Source: Alkaliphilus metalliredigens QYMF (lineage in GTDB: Bacteria; Bacillota; Clostridia; Peptostreptococcales; Natronincolaceae). From it: a DNA stretch of 64,000 bases. Where the stretch lies: contig NC_009633.1 in assembly GCF_000016985.1 (NCBI RefSeq), positions 744,001 through 808,000 of the forward strand, given 5' to 3'. The position numbers were made by a program, and so were the translations under genes. Below are positions 18,581 to 27,593 of this stretch, piece after piece (within the stretch, counting starts at the first letter, position 1; every line of letters begins with the position of its first letter). The notes under the pieces were generated by a model. That model did no database searches, was not told where the DNA came from, and was given only the letters and a program-made list of their open reading frames with translations.

Positions 18581-18618
18581 AACACCCCCTATATATGTTA
18601 TATATATAGGGGGTGTTT
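18581..18618 (-). promoter_or_regulatory. Hairpin covering the yyaC ribosome binding site
   Basis: A near-perfect inverted repeat (AACACCCCCTATATAT and its complement) separated by a few bases. Read on the minus strand, its 3' arm contains the only Shine-Dalgarno sequence of yyaC. It may attenuate transcription from the spo0E-like gene, block translation, or both. Confidence 0.55.
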
Positions 18619-18648
18619 GCAATTTATGACTAAAGGAGGGGGAATAGC

Positions 18649-18804
18649 TTATTCATTATTCAATAGATAATATTCTACAATCAATTCATCAAGCTCTTGA
18701 CTCAAATCCACAATGTCATAGGTGGCCCTACCTTCATCTAATGAGCGACTAAGTTGTTCTTTAAGTTCTTCGATGCGATCTTTTAAATTATTAATATGAT
18801 TCAC
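18649..18804 (-). CDS. Spo0E-like aspartyl-phosphate phosphatase
   Basis: A 51-residue protein, MNHINNLKDRIEELKE then a second helix containing LSQELDELIVEYY. The SQELD signature and two-helix hairpin length match the Spo0E family, which dephosphorylates Spo0A~P and restrains sporulation. The GTG start at 18804 has GGAGTG nine bases upstream. The frame is complete, and location next to yyaC supports a sporulation role. Confidence 0.88.
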   Translation of the reverse strand: MNHINNLKDRIEELKEQLSRSLDEGRATYDIVDLSQELDELIVEYYLLNNE

Positions 18805-19092
18805 CTAGTATCACTCCATTCTTATGGTTAAGAGCACCTACGGTGGACTTGGAACCCGCATACCAATATTTTACTGGAATGGTACGCTTGTCCATATTAT
18901 ACCACTAAATAAAGGGATTAAACATTACGTGGAGATTACCATAATATTAAATAAGTATTACAGAAACTTAAAGTAGATGCCTAGGGAAAAACAGTGGTAA
19001 ATTAAATAGAAAACAGAACATAAAAAAACAAAATATAGGACTAGGACAAGTCTCTCAATGATAAAATATAATGGAGAGATTGAGGTGAAAAA
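18805..19092. promoter_or_regulatory. Divergent intergenic region with structured spo0E leader
   Basis: Upstream of the spo0E-like gene on the minus strand a TATAAT box (about 18897-18902) and an imperfect 8-bp hairpin (about 18860-18890) are visible. Toward the plus-strand gene the region is AT-rich and ends in a TTGAGGTG ribosome site. No known RNA family is recognised. Confidence 0.4.
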
Positions 19093-19560
19093 ATGGAGAG
19101 TGCTTTTCAGTGGATGACAAAGGAGTTGATGGTTCTTTTTATTGCGGCTCTGCCAATTATGGAGCTAAGGGGAGCGATTCCCATAGGGGTTTCCATGGGA
19201 ATACATCCATTACACGCCACAATTTTAGGGGTTGTGGGGAGTTTACTACCAGTGCCTTTTTTATTATTATTCCTAGAGCCGGTTTTTGAAAAACTAAAAA
19301 AGTCCAAGTTTTTTTTCAAGTTTATTCAACGTACTGTGAAAAAAACCAGGAAGAGCAGTGAAAGAATTCGAAAATATAGTACATTAGGACTGGTACTGTT
19401 TGTGGCAATACCCTTGCCTACCACTGGGGTATGGAGTGGGTGCTTGGCGGCAAAACTATTGGCGGTTCCATTTAAGTATGCCATGCCTGCCATCGCAGTA
19501 GGAGCCTCCATTGCTGGTACGATTATGTTTATTCTGAGTTATATTGCAATAAAAATCTAA
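19093..19560 (+). CDS. COG2426-type small membrane protein (Sm_multidrug_ex family)
   Basis: A 155-residue membrane protein with four to five hydrophobic segments. The motif PIMELRGAIPIGVSMG near residue 19 and VAIPLPTTGVWSGCLAA near residue 100 are characteristic of the putative small multi-drug export family. Biochemical function is not established for the family. GAGGTG precedes the ATG. It appears monocistronic ahead of the metK leader. Confidence 0.85.
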   Translation: MESAFQWMTKELMVLFIAALPIMELRGAIPIGVSMGIHPLHATILGVVGSLLPVPFLLLFLEPVFEKLKKSKFFFKFIQRTVKKTRKSSERIRKYSTLGLVLFVAIPLPTTGVWSGCLAAKLLAVPFKYAMPAIAVGASIAGTIMFILSYIAIKI

Positions 19561-19600
19561 TCCAGTCTTCAAGTGAAGTTTCATATATGTAAAAAAAATG

Positions 19601-19629
19601 TTGACATATATAAAACCCAATGGTATTAT
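19601..19629 (+). promoter_or_regulatory. Sigma-A promoter of the metK leader
   Basis: TTGACA (19601-19606), a 17-bp spacer and TATTAT (19624-19629). It starts transcription about 30 bases before the S-box aptamer. Confidence 0.85.
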
Positions 19630-19659
19630 GTTTTCAGTGAGAAATTAAATAGAAATCTT

Positions 19660-19762
19660 GATGCCTTATCAAGAGTGATGGAGGGGAAGGGCCCGATGAA
19701 ATCCGGCAACCATAGAGTGTATGGTGCTAAGTCCCTCAGAATTTTGGTTCTGAAAGATGAGG
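19660..19762 (+). ncRNA. SAM-I (S-box) riboswitch aptamer
   Basis: The conserved S-box blocks are all present in order: CTTATCAAGAG, GATGGAGGGG, GGCCCGATGAAATCCGGCAA, GGTGCTAAGTCC, CTCAGAA and TTCTGAAAGATGAG. CTTATC pairs with GATGAG to close P1. It senses S-adenosylmethionine and acts on metK through the terminator that follows. Confidence 0.96.
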
Positions 19763-19776
19763 AAATATTGAAAGAC

Positions 19777-19824
19777 AACCCTCTTCTGATGAGCCCATCA
19801 TATTAAGAGGGTTTTAATTTTTTA
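19777..19824 (+). terminator. S-box regulated terminator
   Basis: AACCCTCTT at 19777-19785 pairs with AAGAGGGTT at 19805-19813, followed by a T-rich run. It forms when SAM is bound and stops transcription before metK. Confidence 0.88.
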
Positions 19825-19938
19825 TATAGTTTCAGTTGAGTCGGGTATATTAATAGGGACTTGCGAAAGCCTAAGGACAGGGTATATGAATAGGCTACAT
19901 AGACAACAAAGAAACAAAGAAATAGAGGAGGCTTATAA

Positions 19939-21123
19939 ATGGGAAAAAGATTATTTACTTCAGAGTCTGTTACAGAGGGACATCCAGATAAGATCTGCGA
20001 TCAAATTTCAGATGCTGTATTAGATGCGATTTTCGAGAAGGATCCAAAGGCAAGAGTTGCTTGTGAAACAAGTGTGTCCACAGGACTTGTATTAGTGGCA
20101 GGAGAAATTACAACTGATTGTTATGTGGACATCCCTAAGGTGGTTCGTAGAACCATTGCGGAAATTGGCTACACCCGTGCAAAGTTTGGATTTGACAGTG
20201 ACACATGCGCTGTATTAACTGCCATCAATGAGCAGTCACCTGACATTGCCCAAGGTGTAAATGAAGCCTTAGAAAATAGAGCTGGAGAAGTGACCGATGG
20301 GCTAGAGTCCATCGGTGCTGGAGACCAAGGAATCATGTTTGGATTTGCCTGCAACGAAACACCTGAATTAATGCCCTTACCGATTTCATTAGCCCATAAG
20401 CTAGCAAAGCGCTTATCAGATGTCAGAAAGAACGGGACCTTGGATTACTTAAGACCTGATGGAAAAACACAGGTAACTGTAGAATATGATGGAGATAAAC
20501 CCAAAAGAGTGGACACCATTGTTATTTCTACACAGCATAGCCCTGAAGTAGATCACAAAACAATTGAGAGAGACTTAATCGAGTATGTCATCAACAACAT
20601 TGTACCAGCGGAATTAATTGATGCAAAAACAAGATATTTAATTAATCCAACTGGACGATTTGTCGTGGGTGGACCCCAAGGAGATGCGGGCTTAACCGGT
20701 AGAAAAATTATTGTAGATACCTATGGTGGATATGCCCGTCATGGCGGAGGTGCTTTCTCGGGGAAAGATCCAACAAAGGTAGACAGATCAGCTGCCTATG
20801 CTGCTAGATATGTAGCGAAAAACATTGTTGCCGCAGGCCTAGCTGATAAATGTGAAATTGAGCTGGCCTATGCCATTGGAGTGGCGCAACCGGTATCTAT
20901 TTTAGTTGAAACATTTGGAACAGGAAAAGTAGATGAAGACAAGATGATCGAACTTGTCCACAAATATTTTGACCTAAGACCAGCTGCCATCATTAGAGAC
21001 TTAGACCTAAGAAGACCAATTTATCGCCAAATTGCAGCCTATGGACACTTTGGACGTACCGATGTAGATTTACCATGGGAAAGAACTGATAAGGCTGAAG
21101 CCTTGAGAGCAGAAGTACTTTAA
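19939..21123 (+). CDS. metK: S-adenosylmethionine synthase
   Basis: A 394-residue protein of standard length. Motifs include [18 protein letters not shown] (ATP/methionine site), [13 protein letters not shown] (ATP loop), [19 protein letters not shown] (P-loop-like, potassium and phosphate binding) and DLPWERTD near the C-terminus. It makes SAM from methionine and ATP. GAGGAGG precedes the ATG. Feedback control by the S-box in its leader is expected. Confidence 0.98.
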   Translation: MGKRLFTSESVTEGHPDKICDQISDAVLDAIFEKDPKARVACETSVSTGLVLVAGEITTDCYVDIPKVVRRTIAEIGYTRAKFGFDSDTCAVLTAINEQSPDIAQGVNEALENRAGEVTDGLESIGAGDQGIMFGFACNETPELMPLPISLAHKLAKRLSDVRKNGTLDYLRPDGKTQVTVEYDGDKPKRVDTIVISTQHSPEVDHKTIERDLIEYVINNIVPAELIDAKTRYLINPTGRFVVGGPQGDAGLTGRKIIVDTYGGYARHGGGAFSGKDPTKVDRSAAYAARYVAKNIVAAGLADKCEIELAYAIGVAQPVSILVETFGTGKVDEDKMIELVHKYFDLRPAAIIRDLDLRRPIYRQIAAYGHFGRTDVDLPWERTDKAEALRAEVL

Positions 21124-21140
21124 TTAAGACATACAAGTAA

Positions 21141-21187
21141 AAAGCTTATTTCCTTTAGTGATTCACAGAGGAAATAAGCTTTTTTTC
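21141..21187 (+). terminator. Terminator after metK
   Basis: AAAGCTTATTTCCT pairs with AGGAAATAAGCTTT, followed by a T run. The stem resembles the one after the chemotaxis gene (24342-24388). Confidence 0.88.
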
Positions 21188-21300
21188 GTGATTTAAACTT
21201 ATTCCATAAGGAATGCCACTGAATCAGTAGGGGAATAAGCCCCGTTCTCTCTTCGCCAAAAACTCACTGCAGCGCTACAATAGAACTACCGGTAATACTT

Positions 21301-21325
21301 GAAGGTGCACCTTCCAAAAGGAAGG
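21301..21325 (+). promoter_or_regulatory. Mutually exclusive hairpins at the sigma factor ribosome site
   Basis: GAAGGTGCACCTTC (21301-21314) is a perfect palindrome. Its 3' half CCTTCC (21310-21315) can also pair with GGAAGG (21320-21325), the Shine-Dalgarno of the sigma gene. The two pairings exclude each other. Confidence 0.45.
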
Positions 21326-21331
21326 GTTAAA

Positions 21332-21904
21332 GTGAATCAAGATTTTGAAGCAAGGGTGTTGGAGGCAAAGGCAGGAAACAGACAGGCAAAGGAATGGATT
21401 GTTTTTAAATTAAATCCCTTAGTGATCTCACACAGTGGTAGATATGGAGGATGTAAAGGATATGATGAGGATGCCATTCAGGATGGTCGTATGAAGATAC
21501 TAGAAGCAATAGAGACCTTCGATTTAGAAAAGGGTGTTCCGTTTTTGGGCTATGTTGCATTAGCTGTACAACACTTTTATCAAAACAGGAGAAGGAAACA
21601 GCGAATTCATCTATCCCTGGATTCGCCTATAGGAAATGGAGTTGAAGAAGAAAATGGGACTTGGATTGACCTGATTGTAGATGAGTCAGTAGAGATTGAA
21701 GAAGATCTCATTAGAAAAGAGACCCATCAATGGATACATGAAAATATGAGTTGTTTAAGCCAAGGTCAGCAACAGGTGGTGAGGGACTTTTATTTTAATA
21801 AACATTCTTTAAAAACAATTGCAGCCAAAAGAGGGGTACATCCCATTACTGTGGCAAAGACAAAGGGGCTGGCATTAAGGAAGTTAAGACGTCAGGCTAC
21901 GTAA
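21332..21904 (+). CDS. Sigma-70 family RNA polymerase sigma factor (small)
   Basis: About 190 residues. Region 2 (about 25-90) includes GYDEDAIQDGRMKILEAIETFD and the basic QNRRRKQR. Region 4 (about 135-190) has LSQGQQQVVRDFYFNKHSLKTIAAKRGV...TVAKTKGLALRKLRR, an HTH that would read a -35 box. The size is that of an ECF or mobile-element-type sigma factor. The GTG at 21332 has GGAAGG six bases upstream; the in-frame TTG at 21299 precedes that site and has none of its own. No anti-sigma factor is adjacent. The final codons lie in the arm of a palindromic repeat element. Confidence 0.8.
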   Translation: MNQDFEARVLEAKAGNRQAKEWIVFKLNPLVISHSGRYGGCKGYDEDAIQDGRMKILEAIETFDLEKGVPFLGYVALAVQHFYQNRRRKQRIHLSLDSPIGNGVEEENGTWIDLIVDESVEIEEDLIRKETHQWIHENMSCLSQGQQQVVRDFYFNKHSLKTIAAKRGVHPITVAKTKGLALRKLRRQAT

Positions 21905-22018
21905 AAACTCATTTTCTCTTGATTTTGTCATTCTGAACACAGTGAAGAATCTTGAATTTTAAACCTTCAAGACCCATTCGCTACGCTCAGGGTGACAATT
22001 CTTACGCAGTCTGACGTC
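21888..22018. repeat. Nested palindromic element, about 131 bp
   Basis: Outer arms GACGTCAGGCTACGTAA (21888-21904) and TTACGCAGTCTGACGTC (22002-22018) are imperfect inverted repeats. Nested inside is a hairpin-like element from TGTCATTCTGA (21926) to TCAGGGTGACA (21998) with CTTGAA/TTCAAG at its tip. The outer left arm codes for the end of the sigma factor, including its stop codon. Confidence 0.75.
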
Positions 22019-22116
22019 TCCTAGAGATGTAATTTCATGAAAAAAGCTAAGGTAACTTCTGGGGATGTAAATAAAGGGTGATTTGGTAGAATTAACAATA
22101 GTTTGATTTATCTTAA

Positions 22117-22145
22117 TTGACAGATATAACTATGTCTAATATAAT
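22117..22145 (+). promoter_or_regulatory. Consensus sigma-A promoter of the chemotaxis receptor gene
   Basis: TTGACA (22117-22122), a 17-bp spacer and TATAAT (22140-22145) match consensus exactly. A weaker second set (TTGACA near 22168) lies downstream in the 5' leader. Confidence 0.8.
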
Positions 22146-22260
22146 TACACTGGCGTTTACGACAAAAATTGACAAATATTTACCAATTTCTACATTTTAT
22201 CAAAAGAAGCATCGTCTGTGAATGCAACATTCATAAATTTTATGTAAAGGAGCTTACATT

Positions 22261-24309
22261 ATGGAAAGTACAAAAAACGTAAAAAGAATCAGAAAAGGCT
22301 CAATCAAGATGAAGCTAGTTGTGATACCATTAATTGTATCATTATTAGCTGTAGGTGCCATTGGTTTTCTTTCTACACATTTCACTAGAGACAGTATGCT
22401 AGAACAGATGAGAGAAGATGGGTTTTATACAGCGGAACGGTTGATAGGAAGGATAGAGGACAATAATGACTCCTTGGAAAGCATGGATGAAGTACTAGAG
22501 GATCAAATCAGAGGGGTAGCTAATGTTGTCATGGGAAACAGAGCAATTATCAGCAATGAGTATTTGGTGGAGCTAGCAGCACAATTAGATGTACATAGAA
22601 TTCACTATTGGTCTACTGATACCATGAAAATCGCATATACTGCAACCGATGGTTTTGTGGGTCTAGATGCCCCAGTGGAACATGTACTACATGATTTTCA
22701 CGCCAGTGGTGCTGCTGAAATCATGGAAGAAGCAAGACAAAGTGCAGAGACAAATGAATCCTTTAAATTTGGCTATGTAAAAACACCAGATGGGGATGTT
22801 ATACAGGTGGGGATCTCCGCTGATCGCATCCATGAGCTAACGGAAAACTTAAGTTATCAAAGTTTGGTAGAGGATTTAGCTGACAATGAGAAAGTCGTTT
22901 ATGCACTCTTTATAGATAGAAACCTAGAGGCCCAGGCCCATAGTAATCGGGAGCGAATCGGAATCGAGCTTGACGATGAAGGTAGTATCGCAGCAGCAGT
23001 AAATGGGGAGTCCTACGCTTGGGAGTATTTCTATGAGGCAGCAGATTTGAATGTATATGATGTTTTACTGCCCATTGAGATTGAAGGACAGCATCTGGGT
23101 GCCATTAACATCGGATTTTCCATGGCGGAGGTTGATTCAGCAATCAGTAGAAATATAATGATGGTTGCAATTACAGGTATTGTTGCATTTATTATCCTTG
23201 GGATGGTACTTTTCACCCTATCTAATGATGCAGTAAAAACATTAAATAAGCTAAAGGATCAAATGGCATTGATGGGTAACGGCGACTTCACTAAGGATGT
23301 GTCTCAGGATATCATCAATAAAAATGATGAATTTGGAGAAATTGGCCATGCCATAAAAAGCATGCAAACCACCATCAAAGCAATGATTAGCAACATAGCC
23401 AACACCTCCCAGCAGCTGGCGTCTTCCTCGGAGGAGCTAACCGCCACCAGTCAACAGTCTGCCACCGCAGCAGATGAAGTGGCTAAAACAATCGAGGAAA
23501 TCGCTGGAAGTGCAAATGAGCAAGCAAAGGACACGGAGAATGGTGTTTTAAAAACAGATGAACTCAGTAAGATTATAGAAGAAGATTTAAAGGATATGGA
23601 AGAAATAAATAACACCATAGAACAGTTAACCATCCTAAAGGATGATGGGATTGGAATCGTAAAAGAATTAACCAATAAAACAAACAATAGTGATCAAGCC
23701 ATCAAGACAATTTATCAAAGTACTGTGGATACAAATGAAAGTGCAGAAAGAATTGGAGAAGCCAGCAAAATCATTGAAGGAATTGCAGAGCAAACTAATT
23801 TGTTAGCCCTAAATGCGGCTATAGAAGCTGCAAGAGCAGGAGAAGCGGGTAAAGGCTTTGCCGTAGTGGCTGAAGAAATCCGTAAGCTAGCTGAACAATC
23901 TACAGTTTCCGTAAATGAGATCGATGAGATGCTGAAAAAGCTACAGAGTAACTCTCAAAGTGCTGTAAATGTGATGGAGACCGTGCTATCTACCATTAAA
24001 GAGCAAGTAGAGAGTGTTTCCATGACAGAGGGTAAGTTTGACGGGATTGCTGAGCAAGTAGAGCGTGTCAGAGCAGTTGTGAAGAAGTCAACGGACTCCG
24101 TCAACGTAATGAACCTCACAAAGGATGAATTGGCAAATATCATGCAGAGCTTGGCCGCCGTTGCAGAGGAAAATGCAGCGGGAACAGAGGAAGCCTCTGC
24201 TTCAGTGGAGGAGCAAACAGCCTCTATGGAAGAAATAGCTAGTTCAAGCGAGTCATTGGCTCGATTGGCAGAAGATATGCAAGAGAGTATTAGTAAATTT
24301 AATTATTAA
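22261..24309 (+). CDS. Methyl-accepting chemotaxis protein
   Basis: A 682-residue transducer with TM1 at about 18-38, a large extracytoplasmic sensor domain (about 40-295), TM2 at about 297-320 and HAMP (about 320-372). The methyl-accepting coiled coil has the signalling hairpin tip [25 protein letters not shown] near residue 505. It signals attractant or repellent binding to CheA/CheW. AAAGGAG precedes the ATG. Ligand unknown. It is monocistronic. Confidence 0.95.
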   Translation: MESTKNVKRIRKGSIKMKLVVIPLIVSLLAVGAIGFLSTHFTRDSMLEQMREDGFYTAERLIGRIEDNNDSLESMDEVLEDQIRGVANVVMGNRAIISNEYLVELAAQLDVHRIHYWSTDTMKIAYTATDGFVGLDAPVEHVLHDFHASGAAEIMEEARQSAETNESFKFGYVKTPDGDVIQVGISADRIHELTENLSYQSLVEDLADNEKVVYALFIDRNLEAQAHSNRERIGIELDDEGSIAAAVNGESYAWEYFYEAADLNVYDVLLPIEIEGQHLGAINIGFSMAEVDSAISRNIMMVAITGIVAFIILGMVLFTLSNDAVKTLNKLKDQMALMGNGDFTKDVSQDIINKNDEFGEIGHAIKSMQTTIKAMISNIANTSQQLASSSEELTATSQQSATAADEVAKTIEEIAGSANEQAKDTENGVLKTDELSKIIEEDLKDMEEINNTIEQLTILKDDGIGIVKELTNKTNNSDQAIKTIYQSTVDTNESAERIGEASKIIEGIAEQTNLLALNAAIEAARAGEAGKGFAVVAEEIRKLAEQSTVSVNEIDEMLKKLQSNSQSAVNVMETVLSTIKEQVESVSMTEGKFDGIAEQVERVRAVVKKSTDSVNVMNLTKDELANIMQSLAAVAEENAAGTEEASASVEEQTASMEEIASSSESLARLAEDMQESISKFNY

Positions 24310-24341
24310 AAAACAAAGAGATTCTTAGGATTCACAGGAAT

Positions 24342-24388
24342 AAGCTTATTTCCTTTTGCAACTTGCAAAAGAAGTAAGCTTTTCTTCT
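24342..24388 (+). terminator. Terminator after the chemotaxis gene
   Basis: AAGCTTATTTCCTTTTGCA pairs with TGCAAAAGAAGTAAGCTT with one mismatch, followed by a T-rich tail. Confidence 0.8.
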
Positions 24389-24513
24389 GTTTTAAATCCC
24401 ATTGAAAGGCTTATTAGAACAAAGATAAGAGGTCCTCAATAAAAAAATTCAAAAATCAATGCTAACTTTTCCTTTCTTACGACAGTTACTAAGTAAGAAG
24501 GGAGGTGAGCAGG

Positions 24514-24735
24514 ATGCCAATCAATATTATGAATGAAACCTCAAGAGTAAGACTTCGTTTTGTAGATCGAATTGATGAAGAGGGGAGAGAACGATTAGTC
24601 ACAAGAACCTACAGCAATGTGAAGCCTGAGGCTGCCGATGAAGCTCTCTACAATGCTTCAGCAACCATTGTGGGACTTCAAAGCAAGCCACTGAAAACCA
24701 TCATTCGAGCAGATGAAAAGGAGTTAGTGGAGTAA
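24514..24735 (+). CDS. DUF1659 small protein
   Basis: A 73-residue protein, MPINIMNETSRVRLRF...GRERLVTRTYSNVKPEAADEALYNA, matching DUF1659, a family of small basic proteins found in Firmicutes. The ATG at 24514 has GGGAGGTG upstream. It is the first gene of a trio with DUF2922 and YvrJ that recurs in Gram-positive genomes. Function unknown. Confidence 0.8.
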   Translation: MPINIMNETSRVRLRFVDRIDEEGRERLVTRTYSNVKPEAADEALYNASATIVGLQSKPLKTIIRADEKELVE

Positions 24736-24770
24736 TCTATCCTTAGGATAGAAATAAGGAGGTGAACTAG

Positions 24771-24989
24771 ATGAATCAGGTATTAGCGTTATCCTTTATG
24801 AAGGGTGATGGCACAAAGCTAAGAATGACAGTGCCACATCCAAGGGAAGATGTAACAGGGGCAGAAGTGAAAACTGCCATGGATGAAATCATCGCAAGTG
24901 ATGTCTTTGCTCCCGGTGGAATTGCCTTGACTGGTGTTGATGAAGCGAGAATTATTTCAACCCAGGAGGATGTATTGGAGTTAGTATAA
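24771..24989 (+). CDS. DUF2922 small protein
   Basis: A 72-residue protein, MNQVLALSFMKGDGTKLRMTVPHPREDVTGAEV..., matching DUF2922. It begins 35 bases after the DUF1659 gene with AAGGAGGTG in front, so the two are cotranscribed. Function unknown. Confidence 0.82.
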   Translation: MNQVLALSFMKGDGTKLRMTVPHPREDVTGAEVKTAMDEIIASDVFAPGGIALTGVDEARIISTQEDVLELV

Positions 24990-24993
24990 TTAG

Positions 24994-25022
24994 GAGCCGA
25001 GGGAGATTTTCCTCGGCTTTTA
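24994..25022 (+). terminator. Terminator after DUF2922 gene
   Basis: AGCCGAGGGA and TCCTCGGCT form a stem followed by TTTTA. It leaves yvrJ behind a partial stop. Confidence 0.75.
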
Positions 25023-25048
25023 CATTGTTGTAGAGGGGGTGAGAAAAA

Positions 25049-25213
25049 ATGAATGATGTATTCGGTCATGTGGCCAACCTGGGATTCCCCATCGTTGTGT
25101 CGGTGTATTTATTGGTGCAAATCGAGGAGAAACTAGAAGGACTTACCGTGAGTATTCATGAATTAGCCAAGTCTATTGAGCGATTAACAATGAAAAGACC
25201 CGAGGGATTGTGA
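25049..25213 (+). CDS. YvrJ family small membrane protein
   Basis: A 54-residue protein: MNDVFGHVANLGFPIVVSVY, then LLVQIEEKLEGL and a short amphipathic tail. The single N-terminal membrane segment and the GFPI motif match the YvrJ family. GAGGGGGTG precedes the ATG. It is the third gene of the DUF1659-DUF2922-YvrJ trio. Confidence 0.8.
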   Translation: MNDVFGHVANLGFPIVVSVYLLVQIEEKLEGLTVSIHELAKSIERLTMKRPEGL

Positions 25214-25254
25214 TATAATGGAAGGCAAGAATGCGTGTAACAGGAGGAAGTGCT

Positions 25255-27495
25255 GTGGTTGAGCTAGAAGGACAGTTAGTGGAAATCATTTTTCAAAATG
25301 AATCCAATGGATATATGGTAGGGATTTTAGAGGCAAAAGAAGAGATCGCCACAATTGTAGGCTGTTTGCCTGCCATTAAAGAAGGAGAACAATTGGCTGT
25401 AAAGGGGAAATGGGCGGTGCATCCTGTCTACGGCAGACAGCTAGAGGTAGGGGAATACCGTCCCATTCAACCCTCCACAAAGGAAGGGATCTTAAATTAC
25501 TTATCCTCAGGAGTCATCAAAGGCGTGGGAAAAAAGATGGCGGAGCGAATTGTGGATCTATTTGGAATGGATTCTTTGGAGGTGATTCAATATGCCCCAG
25601 AACGATTGAGGGAGGTAGAGGGTATTGGGCGAGCTAAGGCGGAGACCATCACCGAGACCTTTAGGGATCAAAAGGAGCTCAGGGAAATCATTCTCTTTCT
25701 TTCGGAGTATCATATCACCCCTAATTATGCAGTAAAGATACATAAAAAGTATGGAGATAAAACCATCGCCACTATTCAAGAAAATCCCTATCGGTTGGCG
25801 GATGAAATTGTTGGGATTGGTTTTAAAAGAGCCGATGCCATAGCTCGAAATATGGGGGTTCATCCCCATTCAAAATACCGAATTCATTCAGGAATTAAAT
25901 ATATGTTAAACACATTCCAAGGGGAAGGTCATACCTATGCACCGGGTGTTAAGCTAATCCAACGGGCAGAGGAGCTACTCAGGGTAGAAGAAGGTCAGGT
26001 AGAAGGCGCCATCCAAGAGCTTGCCCTGAATCAGGAAATACAATTAGAACGAATTGATGATGAGATTATCGTTTATTCTATGCCCTATTATTATGCAGAG
26101 TCTAATGTATGTAAAAAGCTCATCAGTTTAGCTCAAGTAGAGTTAGACCCCATCGAAATGGATATTGACGAAGAACTACAGAAGATTGAACAAGCAGAAG
26201 AGATGACACTGGCAAAGCAACAAAAAGAAGCCATCAAAGAAGCAATCGAGAATGGAATTTCAGTCATTACTGGAGGTCCGGGAACAGGAAAGACAACAAC
26301 CATCAATAGTCTGATTAAGGTTTTCGAAAAGTTAGAGTTAAAGATGCTATTGGCAGCCCCCACAGGCAGAGCCTCTAAAAGAATGACAGAGGCCACTGGA
26401 AAAGAATCAAAAACCATTCACCGGTTATTGGAATTGGGATTTGGAGATGACCGTGAAGGCATGCTTTTTCAACGAAATGAAGATAATCCCCTAGATTGTC
26501 ATGTCATCATCATTGATGAAGTGTCCATGGTGGATATTATATTAATGAATAGCCTAATGAAGTCCATTGCTAGGGGGACTCGGGTTGTATTAGTAGGAGA
26601 TGTAGATCAGCTTCCCTCTGTGGGTGCTGGAAATGTACTTCGAGACATTATTGACAGCAAGGTTGTGAAGACCATTCGACTAACGGAAATTTTCCGTCAA
26701 GCCCAGGAGAGCATGATTGTCGTCAATGCCCATCGAATCAACCAGGGGCTCTATCCACAATTAAATGAAAAGCAAAAGGATTTTTATTTTATGAAACGAA
26801 ATGCCAAGGAGGATGTTTTAGCCACCGTAGTGGAATTGGTGAGAGACCGACTTCCTAAGCACTATCAGTTTGACGCCCTACGTGATATTCAAGTGCTGAC
26901 ACCCATGAAAAAGGGGGAGACTGGAACACTAAATCTGAACAAAGAGCTTCAGGCAGCTTTGAATCCTCCAAATGTATCCAAGGCAGAGAAGGATCTCAAG
27001 GAAAAGATCTTCCGAGAGGGAGACAAGGTAATGCAAATTAAAAATAACTATACATTAAAGTGGCGCTGTCTAGATCCCATGGCTGAAGAACAAAAGGGGG
27101 AGGGTGTCTTCAATGGAGATATTGGATATGTCCAAAGCATCGATACAGAGGCGGAAGAGTTGGTCATACTATTTGATGACCAAAAACAAGTCAACTACAG
27201 CTTTACCCAGCTAGATGAATTGGAACTGGCCTACTCCGTCACCATCCACAAAAGTCAAGGAAGTGAGTTTCCCGTTGTAGTCATTCCCATTACATGGGGA
27301 CCCCCTATGTTATTAACTCGAAATCTACTCTACACCGCAGTAACCCGAGCCAGATCCCTGGTGGTATTGGTCGGGGTGGAAAGCTATTTAAAAAAAATGG
27401 TGGACAACAATAAAATTATTGAGCGGTACTCTGGACTAGGGAGACGTTTGGGGAAATACTTTGAAATGCAGATTAAGGATGAAACTAAAATTTGA
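25255..27495 (+). CDS. recD2: ATP-dependent DNA helicase RecD2
   Basis: About 746 residues. The N-terminal OB-like domain and helix-hairpin-helix region (GVIKGVGKKMAERIV, VEGIGRAKAETI) are typical of RecD2. Superfamily 1 motifs follow: Walker A GGPGTGKTTT near residue 340, motif II VIIIDEVSMVD, motif III GDVDQLPSVGAGNVLRDII and motif V/VI TIHKSQGSEFPVV and YTAVTRAR. It is a 5'-3' helicase acting in repair without RecBC. The GTG at 25255 has AGGAGG seven bases upstream; the ATG at 25231 lies before that site. Confidence 0.92.
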   Translation: MVELEGQLVEIIFQNESNGYMVGILEAKEEIATIVGCLPAIKEGEQLAVKGKWAVHPVYGRQLEVGEYRPIQPSTKEGILNYLSSGVIKGVGKKMAERIVDLFGMDSLEVIQYAPERLREVEGIGRAKAETITETFRDQKELREIILFLSEYHITPNYAVKIHKKYGDKTIATIQENPYRLADEIVGIGFKRADAIARNMGVHPHSKYRIHSGIKYMLNTFQGEGHTYAPGVKLIQRAEELLRVEEGQVEGAIQELALNQEIQLERIDDEIIVYSMPYYYAESNVCKKLISLAQVELDPIEMDIDEELQKIEQAEEMTLAKQQKEAIKEAIENGISVITGGPGTGKTTTINSLIKVFEKLELKMLLAAPTGRASKRMTEATGKESKTIHRLLELGFGDDREGMLFQRNEDNPLDCHVIIIDEVSMVDIILMNSLMKSIARGTRVVLVGDVDQLPSVGAGNVLRDIIDSKVVKTIRLTEIFRQAQESMIVVNAHRINQGLYPQLNEKQKDFYFMKRNAKEDVLATVVELVRDRLPKHYQFDALRDIQVLTPMKKGETGTLNLNKELQAALNPPNVSKAEKDLKEKIFREGDKVMQIKNNYTLKWRCLDPMAEEQKGEGVFNGDIGYVQSIDTEAEELVILFDDQKQVNYSFTQLDELELAYSVTIHKSQGSEFPVVVIPITWGPPMLLTRNLLYTAVTRARSLVVLVGVESYLKKMVDNNKIIERYSGLGRRLGKYFEMQIKDETKI

Positions 27496-27593
27496 ATATG
27501 ATTATCCAGAATCAATGTACTGAGACTATAGATGCATTTCTTAATTAATTTTGTCGAAAAAGCAGGAAAAAAATATTTCAAGGAGAAATAAAG

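Noticed and set aside
18835-18900. tRNA-like folding ahead of the spo0E-like gene
   Set aside because: Stem lengths and TPsiC-type consensus do not fit a tRNA; only an imperfect hairpin is supported.
19573-19806. 77-codon open frame upstream of metK
   Set aside because: It lies over the S-box aptamer and terminator, whose conserved RNA blocks explain the sequence; no ribosome site.
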